Shown: in pieces, positions 1 through 8,864 of the stretch
Position numbering within the stretch: the first letter of the stretch is position 1
Layout: every line of letters begins with the position of its first letter
NCBI GenBank assembly: GCA_938031175.1
Contig: CALHGZ010000008.1
Coordinates: 248,001 to 312,000, forward strand
Length of the DNA stretch: 64,000 nt
Reading direction: 5' to 3'
Source: Candidatus Kapaibacterium sp.
Lineage (GTDB): Bacteria; Bacteroidota; Ignavibacteria; Kapaibacteriales; UBA2268
The notes under the pieces: generated by a model
Databases searched by the model: none
What the model saw: the letters and a program-made list of their open reading frames with translations, nothing else
Told to the model about the DNA's origin: nothing
Position numbers and translations under genes: made by a program

Positions 1-312
1 CTGGGCTAATGTTACTGTTGCAATTTTTTTCTTATTCGGTTCAGGGGAGCCTTTCTCGATGTTAGCTGCTTTTAATAGTAATACAGAAGCGGGAGGTGAT
101 TTAATTATGAATGTGAAGGATTTGTCAGAGTAATATGTAATCAGGCAAGGTAGGATCATCCCAACTTGCTTTGCTGTTTTTGCATTGAATTGCTTGACAA
201 ATTCCATTCCATTTAGTCCTCTTTGCCCAAATGCAGGACCTACTGGTGGAGCCATTGTCGCTTCGCCAGCTTTTAACTGCAATTTGAAAGTTCCAACTAT
301 TTTCTTTGCCAT
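1..312 (-). CDS. rplK: 50S ribosomal protein L11, partial (C-terminus outside window)
   Basis: The first 104 codons of ribosomal protein L11, which binds 23S rRNA at the GTPase-associated centre. The start ATG is at 312; the reading frame stays open to the window edge. It begins [16 protein letters not shown] and contains the proline-rich [11 protein letters not shown] segment, the [11 protein letters not shown] stretch and the [12 protein letters not shown] region that are hallmarks of L11. It follows nusG by 35 bases on the same strand, the usual nusG-rplK-rplA order, so it is probably co-transcribed from the tRNA-secE-nusG unit. The identification is firm; only the end is missing. Confidence 0.96.
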   Translation of the reverse strand, partial: MAKKIVGTFKLQLKAGEATMAPPVGPAFGQRGLNGMEFVKQFNAKTAKQVGMILPCLITYYSDKSFTFIIKSPPASVLLLKAANIEKGSPEPNKKKIATVTLAQ

Positions 313-347
313 TTTTATCTACTCTATTTAGTTAAATAATTATCAAA

Positions 348-920
348 TCAATGATTTTCTAATTCAACTTGACTGAAATCAAGTTCGACAGGTGTTTTTC
401 GTCCTAATATACCAACTTCAACTTTCAATTTTTGTTTTTCGTAATTTACTTCCCTAACCGTCCCATTGAAATTTGTAAACGGTCCGTCAATAACCCTGAC
501 AGGATCGCCTAAGGCAAACGAAGTAACTATTCTTGAAACCCCTTTTCGTTCCTCGACTCTGCCTATTATTCTTTCAACTTCTTGTGGCTGAAGCGGTACG
601 GGATCTTTCTTTCTACCGACAAAACTTACCACAGATGGGATATTATTCAACAAATCCTGTATTTTCTTTGTTAAACAAACTTGCACTAATATGTAGCCCG
701 GTAGAAATGTTTTTTCTTTAGTTTTTTTCTTACCACCACGAACCTCAAATACAGTTTCCTTTGGTATAACAACTTCAAGGACATAGTCCTGTATATTGAG
801 TCGTTTAACTTCAGCCTCAATTGATTTTTTTACCTTTTCTTCATGCCCGGTGTATGTTCTTAAAGCATACCATTTAGGCTCAGGTTTTTTGTCTTTATGT
901 TCGTCGTAATCGTAAATCAT
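348..920 (-). CDS. nusG: Transcription termination/antitermination protein NusG
   Basis: NusG, 190 aa, couples RNA polymerase to Rho, ribosomes and antitermination factors. The N-terminal NGN domain starts with PKWYALRTYTGHEEKV and has the LPGYILVQV core; the C-terminal KOW domain is visible as GDPVRVIDGPFTNFNG. An upstream in-frame start at 974 would overlap secE by 44 bases, so I place the start at the ATG at 920 (MIYDYDEHKD), 10 bases after the secE stop. The order secE-nusG-rplK is standard. The short charged N-terminal extension before the NGN domain is common in this group. Confidence 0.95.
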   Translation of the reverse strand: MIYDYDEHKDKKPEPKWYALRTYTGHEEKVKKSIEAEVKRLNIQDYVLEVVIPKETVFEVRGGKKKTKEKTFLPGYILVQVCLTKKIQDLLNNIPSVVSFVGRKKDPVPLQPQEVERIIGRVEERKGVSRIVTSFALGDPVRVIDGPFTNFNGTVREVNYEKQKLKVEVGILGRKTPVELDFSQVELENH

Positions 921-930
921 AAAAGCCGAA

Positions 931-1122
931 CTATGAGAATAATGCAGTAATGATTTTTGTAAAAACAGTATCAAATAGCCAAGTTATGGCGGTAATAATA
1001 ATAGTAACCACAATAACTACTACAGTTGATTCACGGAGTTGTTCCTTCGTAGGCCAGGAAACTTTTTTCATTTCCGCTACAACATCAGAGGCAAAATTTT
1101 TGATTTTTTTAATCATAACCAT
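931..1122 (-). CDS. secE: Preprotein translocase subunit SecE
   Basis: SecE, 63 aa, is the small essential subunit of the SecYEG translocon in the inner membrane. The cytoplasmic amphipathic part contains AEMKKVSWPTKEQLRES, the conserved SecE signature, followed by one transmembrane helix of about 22 hydrophobic residues (VVVIVVTIIITAITWLF). The length is typical of single-span SecE. It lies directly downstream of tRNA-Trp (20 bases) and upstream of nusG. Two starts are possible, ATG at 1122 or ATG at 1116 (MIKK); no clear Shine-Dalgarno sequence decides between them. Confidence 0.94.
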   Translation of the reverse strand: MVMIKKIKNFASDVVAEMKKVSWPTKEQLRESTVVVIVVTIIITAITWLFDTVFTKIITALFS

Positions 1123-1141
1123 TCACTTTTGTTTTACTAAG

Positions 1142-1214
1142 CAGGGGCGGCAGGAATCGAACCCGCAGCCTACGGTTTTGGAGACCGTCGCTCTGCCAAT
1201 TGAGCTACGCCCCT
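1142..1214 (-). tRNA. tRNA-Trp(CCA)
   Basis: A 73-base cloverleaf with a 7-bp acceptor stem (AGGGGCG/CGCCCCT), discriminator G73 and anticodon CCA in a CTCCAAA loop. The last position is not followed by an encoded CCA. It sits between tRNA-Thr (10 bases away) and secE. Confidence 0.97.
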
Positions 1215-1224
1215 AAATTTGCAG

Positions 1225-1297
<73 letters not shown>

Positions 1298-1308
1298 TTT
1301 AATTAACG

Positions 1309-1381
1309 AGCGGGAAACGGGGATCGAACCCGCGACCCTCAGCTTGGGAAGCTGATGCTCTACCAACTGAGCTACTCCCGC
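1309..1381 (-). tRNA. tRNA-Gly(CCC)
   Basis: A 73-base cloverleaf; acceptor GCGGGAG/TTCCCGC with one G-U pair, anticodon stem TCAGC/GCTGA, loop TTCCCAA, anticodon CCC. Nearly the same sequence as the neighbouring tRNA-Gly(TCC), which suggests tandem duplication followed by anticodon change. Confidence 0.95.
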
Positions 1382-1467
1382 TTAGCGTTTATTTAGCTCA
1401 GGTCTAACTATAACATTTCCCAAAACCCGATGCGCCCGCTGTTTATTCCACTTTTCAAAATACTATG

Positions 1468-1540
1468 AGCGGGAGACGAGACTCGAACCCGCGACCCTCA
1501 GCTTGGAAGGCTGATGCTCTACCAACTGAGCTACTCCCGC
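1468..1540 (-). tRNA. tRNA-Gly(TCC)
   Basis: A 73-base cloverleaf; acceptor GCGGGAG/CTCCCGC, anticodon loop CTTCCAA, anticodon TCC. It differs from the downstream tRNA-Gly(CCC) mainly in the anticodon loop and the 3' side of the T arm. An 86-base spacer of no evident content separates the two. Confidence 0.96.
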
Positions 1541-1546
1541 ATTCTG

Positions 1547-1630
1547 TGGGCAGGGAAGGATTCGAACCTCCGTAGGGTGTTACCCAGCAGATTTACAGTC
1601 TGCCCCGTTTAACCGCTTCGGTACCTGCCC
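1547..1630 (-). tRNA. tRNA-Tyr(GTA)
   Basis: An 84-base class II tRNA with a long variable arm; acceptor GGGCAGG/CCTGCCC, discriminator A, anticodon GTA in ACTGTAAAT. It is the first gene of the tRNA-secE-nusG-rplK unit and lies just downstream of a clear promoter. Confidence 0.97.
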
Positions 1631-1644
1631 CAAAGTTTAGCTTA

Positions 1645-1675
1645 CAAATTTAATAAATTGTTTACAAATAACAAA
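1645..1675 (-). promoter_or_regulatory. Bacteroidota-type promoter of the tRNA-Tyr/secE/nusG unit
   Basis: On the minus strand TTTG (1672-1675) is followed after 19 bases by TAAATTTG (1645-1652), the TTTG / TAnnTTTG pair known for the primary sigma factor of Bacteroidota. A start about 7 bases further on would fall near 1637, just before tRNA-Tyr at 1630. Confidence 0.75.
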
Positions 1676-1889
1676 AATTATTATTTAATTATTTAAATTT
1701 TATTAAAAAAACTATTTTTTATTTCTGGCTATTTCATATTGCATTAAAATAAATTTTTCCAATTGTTACATCCAATTCACATAATTAATTTACTCATTCT
1801 AAATATTATTTTCATCAATATATAAATACCGAAATTTTTTATCTTTGCATAATTGAAATTTATTGAATTAAAACAGGAGTTTTTAGTCA

Positions 1890-2690
1890 ATGTCGGAATC
1901 ACCTTATAATGCAACTATAACTGGTAAAATTTTAATCACACCTGACTTAATGATTTTGAGAATCCGTACTGATGAACCTCGAAAAGAATTCAAAGCTGGT
2001 CAATATACTTCAATTGGTCTTTTAGCTTCAGAATCTCGTTCCCCTAACTCAGTTATGCCACTTGAACAACTTCCCCCTGATGAATTAATAATACGTCCAT
2101 ATTCAATAGCCTCTGCAAAACATGAGACACAGGATTTCGAATTTTATATCAGTCAAGTCAAATCTGGTCAACTAACTCCTAGATTGTTTAATTTATCATT
2201 AGGCAGAAGAATATGGTTGGATACAAAAATTCTTGGCATTTTTACCTTAAACCAAACCCCAAAAGGTAAGAATATTGTTATGGTTGCTACTGGAACAGGT
2301 TTAGCACCTTACATAAGCTTCTTGCGTTCTCATATAAATGAACATCGCGATATTAAAATGGCTGTTCTTCACGGAGCTGGTTACCCTTGGGATTTAGGAT
2401 ATTATAGCGAACTAACCTTTTTAGATAGTATATTCCAAAATTTCTATTATTTCCCTACATTGATCAAAGCCAATGATTCCTGGACTGGTTTGCGTGGCTA
2501 TATACAAGAACATTTAGAGAATAATTTACTCGAAAAAGTTGCAGGAATACCTATTGATCCTGAAAAAACACATTTCTACCTGTGTGGAAATCCTAAAATG
2601 GTTGCATCTGTTTCAGAGTTTCTCTCTAAATTCAATTACAAAAAACATACCTCTAAAAAACCCGGTTCATTGCATATAGAAGAATATTAA
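1890..2690 (+). CDS. fpr: Ferredoxin/flavodoxin--NADP+ reductase (FAD-dependent)
   Basis: A 266-aa flavoprotein of the bacterial Fpr type that moves electrons between NADPH and ferredoxin or flavodoxin. Visible motifs: the FAD-binding RPYSIAS at residues 69-75, the NADP phosphate-binding GTGLAPY at 135-141, CGNPKM at 232-237, and a C-terminus ending in an aromatic residue (IEEY), as in this family. The start ATG has the ribosome-binding site CAGGAG 12 bases upstream. A TATCTTTG -7-like element lies at 1840-1847. The next gene starts within the stop codon, so the two are translationally coupled. The bulge LASESRSPNSVMPLEQ before RPYS is longer than in E. coli Fpr. Confidence 0.88.
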   Translation: MSESPYNATITGKILITPDLMILRIRTDEPRKEFKAGQYTSIGLLASESRSPNSVMPLEQLPPDELIIRPYSIASAKHETQDFEFYISQVKSGQLTPRLFNLSLGRRIWLDTKILGIFTLNQTPKGKNIVMVATGTGLAPYISFLRSHINEHRDIKMAVLHGAGYPWDLGYYSELTFLDSIFQNFYYFPTLIKANDSWTGLRGYIQEHLENNLLEKVAGIPIDPEKTHFYLCGNPKMVASVSEFLSKFNYKKHTSKKPGSLHIEEY

Positions 2691-3313
2691 TGTTGATGCC
2701 GAAATTCCTTTACATATTAGTTTTTCTTTGTTTATTTATGTTAAGCTCTTGCATTATTGTGAAATACGAAGATCAGGAGCAAATTAGTCCCAGAATTGTA
2801 TTATCTGAAAAACCTGAAATTGAACTATCTGACGAAATCATTCGATCACGTATGGGTGATATGATTGCTTTTATACCTAAGGGCTGGATGCTTATTGATG
2901 TCGAAGATAAAGTTTCCTCCGATGTTTTTTGCATTGCTGTCAATAAGGAACATACTCTTAGTATTGTATTTTCCGTTATAAGGAAGAACGAACTTGTAAA
3001 TTCTGTATTCGAGAAAGAAGGGTTAATGGGATTGGCACGATTGAGCTTTTCTAAAAAAGACAAAAAAACTTCCGGAACATTAAAACAAGTTGGTAAATTT
3101 ATGCAAATCGAAATTGGTAATAATGTTTTTGTTAAATATGATTATCTTACACCATCAAATTCTTTTGTTACACGGGTTGCTGTTTTCGCATCTTCAATAA
3201 ATGAATTTTATGAATTTTCACTTATACCACTAGATATTTTAAATAATCAACGTCCCAAAAGTGATGAAATTGATAAAATCTTCCGTTCTGTTTTAACAGC
3301 TATAAAGTATTAA
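2690..3313 (+). CDS. Putative lipoprotein of unknown function
   Basis: A 207-aa protein with an N-terminal hydrophobic stretch ending in the lipobox LSSC (Cys at residue 21), so it is probably a lipid-anchored envelope protein. I do not recognise the mature domain; it is a mixed alpha/beta sequence (MGDMIAFIPKGWMLIDVED and later FVKYDYLTP), superficially like PsbP/PrsW-type small domains, but this is not an assignment. It overlaps the fpr stop by one base and is followed after 1 base by another unknown gene, so the three form one transcription unit. The true start may be the second ATG at 2696. Confidence 0.75.
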   Translation: MLMPKFLYILVFLCLFMLSSCIIVKYEDQEQISPRIVLSEKPEIELSDEIIRSRMGDMIAFIPKGWMLIDVEDKVSSDVFCIAVNKEHTLSIVFSVIRKNELVNSVFEKEGLMGLARLSFSKKDKKTSGTLKQVGKFMQIEIGNNVFVKYDYLTPSNSFVTRVAVFASSINEFYEFSLIPLDILNNQRPKSDEIDKIFRSVLTAIKY

Positions 3314-3314
3314 T

Positions 3315-3749
3315 ATGAATCTATCAGATGATACACAGAAAGTTATACAATTTTTAGAATACCTTGGCGTTCAGCTTCGTAAGAAAAACGACTTCGCTCT
3401 AATTCTTGAAATATCAGCTACCTATAATTTAATTGATGAATTAACAAAATTGATTTTCTCATCGGCTTCGGTCTGGAATTTATCAAAGACATTGAAAAAG
3501 GTAGCTGGTAATCCAAATGCTTTGCTCCTCGAAAATGAACTACACAAAGGAATCGAAGAATTGCTCAATTCATTGAGAGAAATAATAGATTCCGCCGAAG
3601 TCGAATATGTTAAACGCTTTCAAAACATTTATTTCCAAAATACTGATGGCGCTATTAGAAACTTAATAGATTTAGCACACGATTTTTCAGCTTTCAAAGA
3701 TATTCAAAATCAAAGTAAAAAAATTTCTAAATCAAATACTAAAAATTAA
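3315..3749 (+). CDS. Hypothetical protein, helical, downstream of fpr
   Basis: A 144-aa protein without signal peptide or membrane span. It is predicted mainly helical (for example LLLENELHKGIEELLNSLRE and YVKRFQNIYF). I recognise no family. The start follows the stop of the preceding lipoprotein by one base, so it belongs to the fpr unit. Its last four bases overlap the end of the convergent ABC transporter gene. The charged C-terminus (KKISKSNTKN) looks disordered. Confidence 0.7.
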   Translation: MNLSDDTQKVIQFLEYLGVQLRKKNDFALILEISATYNLIDELTKLIFSSASVWNLSKTLKKVAGNPNALLLENELHKGIEELLNSLREIIDSAEVEYVKRFQNIYFQNTDGAIRNLIDLAHDFSAFKDIQNQSKKISKSNTKN

Positions 3750-5608
3750 TTTTCAATGGTTTTTTCCTGGCGAGAAAATTGAATTTCATATAGTTTTCTG
3801 TAAAGTCCATTGTTTGACATTAATTCTAGGTGATTTCCTTTCTCAACGATTTTCCCCTTGTCGAAAACGATGATTTCATCGCAATCAATTATTGTTGAAA
3901 GGCGATGAGCTACAATAATTGCAGTTCTGTCTTTTAATGCCTCATTAATTGCTTCTTGTACGACTTTTTCGGACTCAGCATCCAGAGCTGATGTTGCCTC
4001 GTCAAAGATAATTATTTCAGGATTTCGTACCAAAGCCCGGGCAATCGAAATTCTTTGCTTTTCACCACCGGACAGTAATACGCCTCGGTCGCCGATGTTT
4101 GTATCAAATCCAGAGGGTAATTTCATAATAAATTCATAAGCATTTGCATATTTAGCGGCTCGTTCAATTTCTTCGAATTTAACATCGCCATAACCAAAAC
4201 TTATATTATTTGTAATACTATCATTAAATAACATGCTCTCCTGAGCTACAATACCAAATTTGGAGCGGTATTGAGCTATGTTTAAATTGCGAATATCTGA
4301 ACCATCAATTAGAATTGTACCATTAGTTGGGTCATAAAATCGAATAAGTAAATCTAAAACAGTAGATTTGCCACTTCCACTTGGTCCTACAAGAGCAACT
4401 TTTTTCCCTTTTGGAATCTTAAAGGAAACATCTTTGAGTACAGGTATTTTATCATAAGAAAAACTAACTTTTCGAAATTCAATTTGATCATTAAACTCAA
4501 AATCTTTTATTTCACCGGATTCGATTGAGGATTTTGCATTCAAAATTTTGCTTACTCTTCCTGCAGCTATTAAACCCCTTTGCCATTGAGCAATTGAATT
4601 TATAACAGTTGTAATTGGGCTCATAATTGCAAATAGAAAGAACAAAAAAGCCATCAAATTATCGGGTGCCATTAACCCGCTTATTACTTCTTGACCACCG
4701 ACAACAAGCACAATAGAAAGAGCAGATATTGCTAATATTTCGCTCATTGACGGTATAAGAGATATAATTTTTTGATGTTTTATTGCCGACTTTACATATT
4801 TGTCTGTATCTTTAAAAAATCGTTTTTTAGATAATTCTTCGGCATTATAAGCCTTGACAACTCGAATACCAGAGACCGTTTCCTGAATTGTACTTGTATA
4901 ATCAGCCATCGCTGTTTGCATTCGGGATGCATATCGGCGTAAAAATTTTATCGAATAACGAATCAATACAAAACTAATAATACTTGTACTAAATGCTATC
5001 AAAGTAAGCTTTATTGAAATACCAAGCAGAAGAATTAAAAATAATAGTATCTGAATGAATTCCCTCCATAAAATCGTCAATGAGGAAATTGTTGTACTGT
5101 TTAAAGTCAAAACATCATTGGAAATTATTGAAATAAGTGAGCCTTCTTTGTTTTTTGTAAAAAAATCAACCGATAAAGAAGTCAGATTACTGAAAACTTT
5201 ATCTCTGATATACTTTATTATACCCTCTTCTAACTTGACGTTATATACTGAACCCAGATATTTAAAAAAATTTTTAAGAATAAAAACAAAAATGATGAGA
5301 AAACTTAAATTAAGCAAAGTATAATCTAAACCCTTTTCAGAGCTAATTAATTGCTTGATAAAATCATAAAAATTAGCTTGTAGATTTTCTAAAAAATTTA
5401 GATCTTCTGTCTCGACTTGATTTTCGACATTAAAGATAATTGAAAATATTGGTTTTACAAGACCAATCGAAATTGCATTCAGGAATGAAAAAATACCATT
5501 CAAAATTATGGTTAATAGTAACAATACTTTGAATGGTTTAATGAATTGTACAATAAGCTTTAATAGAACCGCAAAATTTATTTTTTCATCTTCAGAGGAT
5601 TCTATCAT
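3746..5608 (-). CDS. ABC exporter, fused membrane and ATPase domains (MsbA-like)
   Basis: A 620-aa half-transporter expected to work as a homodimer in the inner membrane. Residues 1-350 hold about six hydrophobic helices; residues 370-610 are the ATPase: Walker A GPSGSGKST (408-416), Q-loop VAQES, signature LSGGE (512-516), Walker B IIIFDEATSALD (532-543) and the H-loop His at 568. The layout and length match MsbA/lipid or drug exporters; the substrate cannot be told from sequence. It follows the thioredoxin gene by 16 bases on the same strand, probably one operon. It ends in a 4-base overlap with the convergent gene. Confidence 0.9.
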   Translation of the reverse strand: MIESSEDEKINFAVLLKLIVQFIKPFKVLLLLTIILNGIFSFLNAISIGLVKPIFSIIFNVENQVETEDLNFLENLQANFYDFIKQLISSEKGLDYTLLNLSFLIIFVFILKNFFKYLGSVYNVKLEEGIIKYIRDKVFSNLTSLSVDFFTKNKEGSLISIISNDVLTLNSTTISSLTILWREFIQILLFLILLLGISIKLTLIAFSTSIISFVLIRYSIKFLRRYASRMQTAMADYTSTIQETVSGIRVVKAYNAEELSKKRFFKDTDKYVKSAIKHQKIISLIPSMSEILAISALSIVLVVGGQEVISGLMAPDNLMAFLFFLFAIMSPITTVINSIAQWQRGLIAAGRVSKILNAKSSIESGEIKDFEFNDQIEFRKVSFSYDKIPVLKDVSFKIPKGKKVALVGPSGSGKSTVLDLLIRFYDPTNGTILIDGSDIRNLNIAQYRSKFGIVAQESMLFNDSITNNISFGYGDVKFEEIERAAKYANAYEFIMKLPSGFDTNIGDRGVLLSGGEKQRISIARALVRNPEIIIFDEATSALDAESEKVVQEAINEALKDRTAIIVAHRLSTIIDCDEIIVFDKGKIVEKGNHLELMSNNGLYRKLYEIQFSRQEKTIEN

Positions 5609-5624
5609 TTTATATTATAGTTGT

Positions 5625-6143
5625 TTATTTATTGCTTTCAGCAATTAACTTTTTAATTTGATTATATAACTCCTTTTCATCACCGGGGGCATAACCGTTG
5701 TGTTCCCAAACTATTTCTCCTTTCCCATTGACTAAAAAAGTATGCGGTGGATTATTTACATTCAAAGCACGTCTCAAATCTCCATTCTCGTCTAATAATA
5801 CTTCATATTTCCATCCACGTCCTTTCACAAAAGGTGCTACCTTTCTGCTGTTTCTGGAATCGTCGATCGAAATTGCAAATATTTTAACGCCTGTTTCTGA
5901 TTGCCAACTATTATAAACATCTTTAATCGTATTCAATTCCAAAATACATGGTTTACACCAGGTTGCCCAAAAATTGAGCACGAATGGTTTCCCATCATTA
6001 TGTAGATTTTTAATGTTAACCGTTTCGCCACGAATATTTTTTATGTTAACTGAGGGAAGTGTCTTTTTTTCTAATGCTATGACATTAGTTGCAAATACAA
6101 AATTTAAACCAATCAGCAAAGTTGTTAATAAGATACGTTTCAT
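5625..6143 (-). CDS. TlpA-family exported thioredoxin-like protein
   Basis: A 172-aa protein with a cleavable signal peptide (residues 1 to about 23) and a thioredoxin fold of the TlpA/ResA class. The redox site is W62-C-K-P-C66 in NFWATWCKPCILEL; the cis-proline region is visible as NNPPHTFLV. Such proteins reduce disulfides in the periplasm, for example in cytochrome c maturation. The downstream gene is an ABC exporter, 16 bases away; whether the two act together is unknown. Confidence 0.9.
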   Translation of the reverse strand: MKRILLTTLLIGLNFVFATNVIALEKKTLPSVNIKNIRGETVNIKNLHNDGKPFVLNFWATWCKPCILELNTIKDVYNSWQSETGVKIFAISIDDSRNSRKVAPFVKGRGWKYEVLLDENGDLRRALNVNNPPHTFLVNGKGEIVWEHNGYAPGDEKELYNQIKKLIAESNK

Positions 6144-6240
6144 ATTAGCCTATTTAGAGAAATTGTAACATTAACAAAGTTTTTTATTAATTTGAATACG
6201 ATTAATTAACAAAATTAATTTATTACTGGAGATTTAGAAA

Positions 6241-6966
6241 ATGAATAAAGCAAATCTATCAATTATAATAATTATTATACTCTTGTTATCTCAAGTTCAT
6301 TCCTATTCAAAAAGTCTTTCTTTGTTAATCCCATACGGCTCTGATACTACAATTATTGCTAATCCTAATGAAGAATTCGTTAAATTCATTCATAAAATTC
6401 AAAATAATGGTTTGGCAAGCATAAATGTAAAAACAATGGTAAAGGTAATCGAAATTACTGAAGGACATCTGTATAGTTTCTGTGATTTAAACCAGTGCTA
6501 TCCCTTCACAAATCAGGATTTTGAGCCTTCATTGCCTTTTTCTCTCGGTGGATTAGAAGCAACTGATGATTATTTCTATATTGAGATAAAAACTAATGAT
6601 ATTGCTGGCAAAACTATACTGCATATAACTTTTTATAATGAAGCTGATATAAGCGATTCAGTTGGATATACTTTAACTTTTGATGTTGCTACCTCAATCG
6701 CGGAAATATCCCTTCCTATGGAAATTTCTATCTTCCCCAATCCAGTAAAGGAAATTTTATTATTTGATTTATCAAATTTACCATCAGAACTTAAAAGTTT
6801 GCGAATTTATAATTATACCGGAGCAATTATATTTTCAAATGAAAAAATTGCACACTCTTCTTTAATACAATTAAGAGTTGATAATTTATCGCAGGGATTA
6901 TACTTTTATGAGCTTAAAACTAAAAATGGGAGCAGATTTAATGGTAAATTCATTATCTCCAGATAA
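6241..6966 (+). CDS. Secreted protein with type A C-terminal sorting (T9SS) domain
   Basis: A 241-aa exported protein with an N-terminal signal peptide (about residues 1-22). The last 80 residues form a Por secretion type A tail: the opening ISIFPNPVKEILLFDL, the middle LRIYNYTGAIIF, then LSQGLYFYELKT and a basic end (KFIISR). The N-terminal 160 residues resemble no family I know; they contain a beta-rich segment with two cysteines (CDLNQC). It is a likely type IX cargo exported to the surface. The last 14 bases overlap the end of a small convergent gene. Confidence 0.82.
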   Translation: MNKANLSIIIIIILLLSQVHSYSKSLSLLIPYGSDTTIIANPNEEFVKFIHKIQNNGLASINVKTMVKVIEITEGHLYSFCDLNQCYPFTNQDFEPSLPFSLGGLEATDDYFYIEIKTNDIAGKTILHITFYNEADISDSVGYTLTFDVATSIAEISLPMEISIFPNPVKEILLFDLSNLPSELKSLRIYNYTGAIIFSNEKIAHSSLIQLRVDNLSQGLYFYELKTKNGSRFNGKFIISR

Positions 6967-7132
6967 TTCGATTCATATAGTGCATTTTTAAAGGTCTTTT
7001 GCGTCCATAAACTGGAAGCTCTTCTATCTCAAATATAATCGGAATCTGTCTTCGATATGTAGTGCTTGTATTATTAGCCGAAAGCATTGCAAGAGTTATT
7101 GAAATAAATATGGCAAGGAGTAGTTTCTTCAA
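6953..7132 (-). CDS. Small exported peptide (59 aa), TTG start coupled to GT-C gene
   Basis: An unannotated-looking short gene. The start TTG (7130-7132) overlaps the TGA stop of the upstream GT-C gene in a TTGA arrangement, as in the familiar ATGA coupling. The product begins MKKLLLAIFISITLAML, a good signal peptide with Ala-rich end, followed by a 40-residue tail rich in basic residues (TYRRQIPIIFEIEELPVYG, then RKRPLK). The frame is open for 60 codons to TAA at 6953. The stop lies inside the end of the convergent T9SS gene. I know no family for it. The combination of coupling, signal peptide and lack of other content in the gap makes it a plausible real gene, but the non-ATG start is a caution. 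Confidence 0.6.
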   Translation of the reverse strand: MKKLLLAIFISITLAMLSANNTSTTYRRQIPIIFEIEELPVYGRKRPLKMHYMNRIIWR

Positions 7133-8694
7133 TTTTTATCCCTTGATAGTTTCCACATTGCTATTTTTGGTATTCCATCGCAACTAATAACATCATCGAA
7201 TTTAACAATTAATTCCAAATCATCAACGCAAATTTGCCCAACCTCTTTCTTATAAAGAGACGAATATATTCTAAATTCTAATTTACCATCAAAGCGATAA
7301 TAATTTTCATAACCCATCAATTTCTGTGAAAACAACTCATAAGGTGCTATAAAATATTCAAGATTATTAATTCTAATGTATTTATCAATCCCATAATTAA
7401 CTAAATCATCTTGAAATTTGAAATCATTCATCAAACCATCAATTGGCACAATTTTCATATCTGAGAAATAAGCAATCAACCCGGGCCATTCGTAAATCAT
7501 TATTCTGCTATCCGCTGGTAAATTTTCTTTCAACCACTTACCAACATAAATTAACCAACGACAATTATTAGTACTCTTAAATTGGAAAGGATTGAAACCT
7601 CTTGCCTCGGGATTAAAGTATTCTGACCAGCTACGGCTTATACCAAGAAACGAAATTATAATTGTTACAATTATTGTAAAATATTGAAATTTATATCCAA
7701 ATTGTAGTTTATCTTCTATTTTATCAACAATCAATGGCAAAAAAAAGGCTATTGTAATTACACCCGTTACATAATACCAAGCCCAATTTGTATGATGATC
7801 TGTGAAAATAACAACATACAGCGATGAGATTAAACTTGATGATGACAATATAAAAAGTAAATTCCCTTTATTATCTTTAATTTTCATCATAAATATTGAT
7901 AAAAAGCAAATTAATACAATAAACGTAACTAATTGACCAAATGTTCCAAGAGAATTTATGTCAAATGTTGCTGTTGGAAAGATACTTTTAATAGCTCCGC
8001 TAATTGGAACTATATGTCCCCAGTTTTGGTAGTTATAATATAAATATGGTAAAACAATAATAAATGAAAAAAATGCTGAAATCAAAATATATTTAAAATT
8101 AATTTTTTTATCTTCTGTAATAAATGTATAATAAATTAGAATGATTGTGATGAAGAATAAATTATCGAGGCGTGAAAGAAACAAAATTCCCAAAATTAAT
8201 CCAAGTAATATTGAACTCTTTATGTTTAATGTATTATTTTTTAAAATAAATAATAATGTAATAAAATGCATCAATCCATTTATATGGGCTTCAGAAGCAT
8301 AATTACCGATTGACAAAAAATAACTTGCTATAATTGGCACAGAGATATAAAAATTACGAATCGAAAGTATTTTAGATATTTCATAAAAAATATAAATAAT
8401 CAGCAGAAATATAATTGCTTGGGAAAATACAACATATTTAAGTAAAAGTAGTTTATCATTATCGGCAATTAAAGCAAGAACGATGCATATCCCCATCCAT
8501 AATGGATGATATCCATTTGTCGTTGTAATTTGATTGAATGTACTACCATTGCCTGCAACAATATTATGAGCTACTTGAAGATAGAAAAATGAATCATCAG
8601 ATGGAAACTGCCAGGGTTTCAAAATAGCAGGAAGGACTAACAGAATAAACCCTATTATCCATAATATAGATGTAAATTTTATTTGCTTTAACAT
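7129..8694 (-). CDS. Multi-span membrane protein, GT-C (GT39-like) glycosyltransferase family
   Basis: A 521-aa polytopic inner-membrane protein with about ten to eleven hydrophobic helices and a soluble C-terminal region of about 110 residues. The first periplasmic loop has the PSDDSFFY motif with acidic pair D33-D34, then VAHNIVAGNGSTFN and TNGYHPLWMG, the pattern of GT-C enzymes that use polyprenyl-phosphate sugars as donors. The acceptor is unknown; protein or lipid glycosylation are options. The stop codon overlaps the TTG start of a 59-aa exported peptide. Confidence 0.75.
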   Translation of the reverse strand: MLKQIKFTSILWIIGFILLVLPAILKPWQFPSDDSFFYLQVAHNIVAGNGSTFNQITTTNGYHPLWMGICIVLALIADNDKLLLLKYVVFSQAIIFLLIIYIFYEISKILSIRNFYISVPIIASYFLSIGNYASEAHINGLMHFITLLFILKNNTLNIKSSILLGLILGILFLSRLDNLFFITIILIYYTFITEDKKINFKYILISAFFSFIIVLPYLYYNYQNWGHIVPISGAIKSIFPTATFDINSLGTFGQLVTFIVLICFLSIFMMKIKDNKGNLLFILSSSSLISSLYVVIFTDHHTNWAWYYVTGVITIAFFLPLIVDKIEDKLQFGYKFQYFTIIVTIIISFLGISRSWSEYFNPEARGFNPFQFKSTNNCRWLIYVGKWLKENLPADSRIMIYEWPGLIAYFSDMKIVPIDGLMNDFKFQDDLVNYGIDKYIRINNLEYFIAPYELFSQKLMGYENYYRFDGKLEFRIYSSLYKKEVGQICVDDLELIVKFDDVISCDGIPKIAMWKLSRDKN

Positions 8695-8864
8695 TTTTCA
8701 GCCATACAATTATATTTATTATCATATTTAAAGATTGAGCAATAAAAAAATATCTTGCATTAACAAAATTTTATCATTAATTTGCATACAAATATATTGC
8801 AAATTTTGGATTGTTACAGTTATTTTCATCAGTTCCAGACACATTGATTTCCCAATTTTTGGTT

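Noticed and set aside
1382-1467. TAGCTCAG-like word in the spacer between the two tRNA-Gly genes, as a possible tRNA remnant
   Set aside because: Only a short D-arm-like word is present and the rest does not fold; a chance match is more likely.
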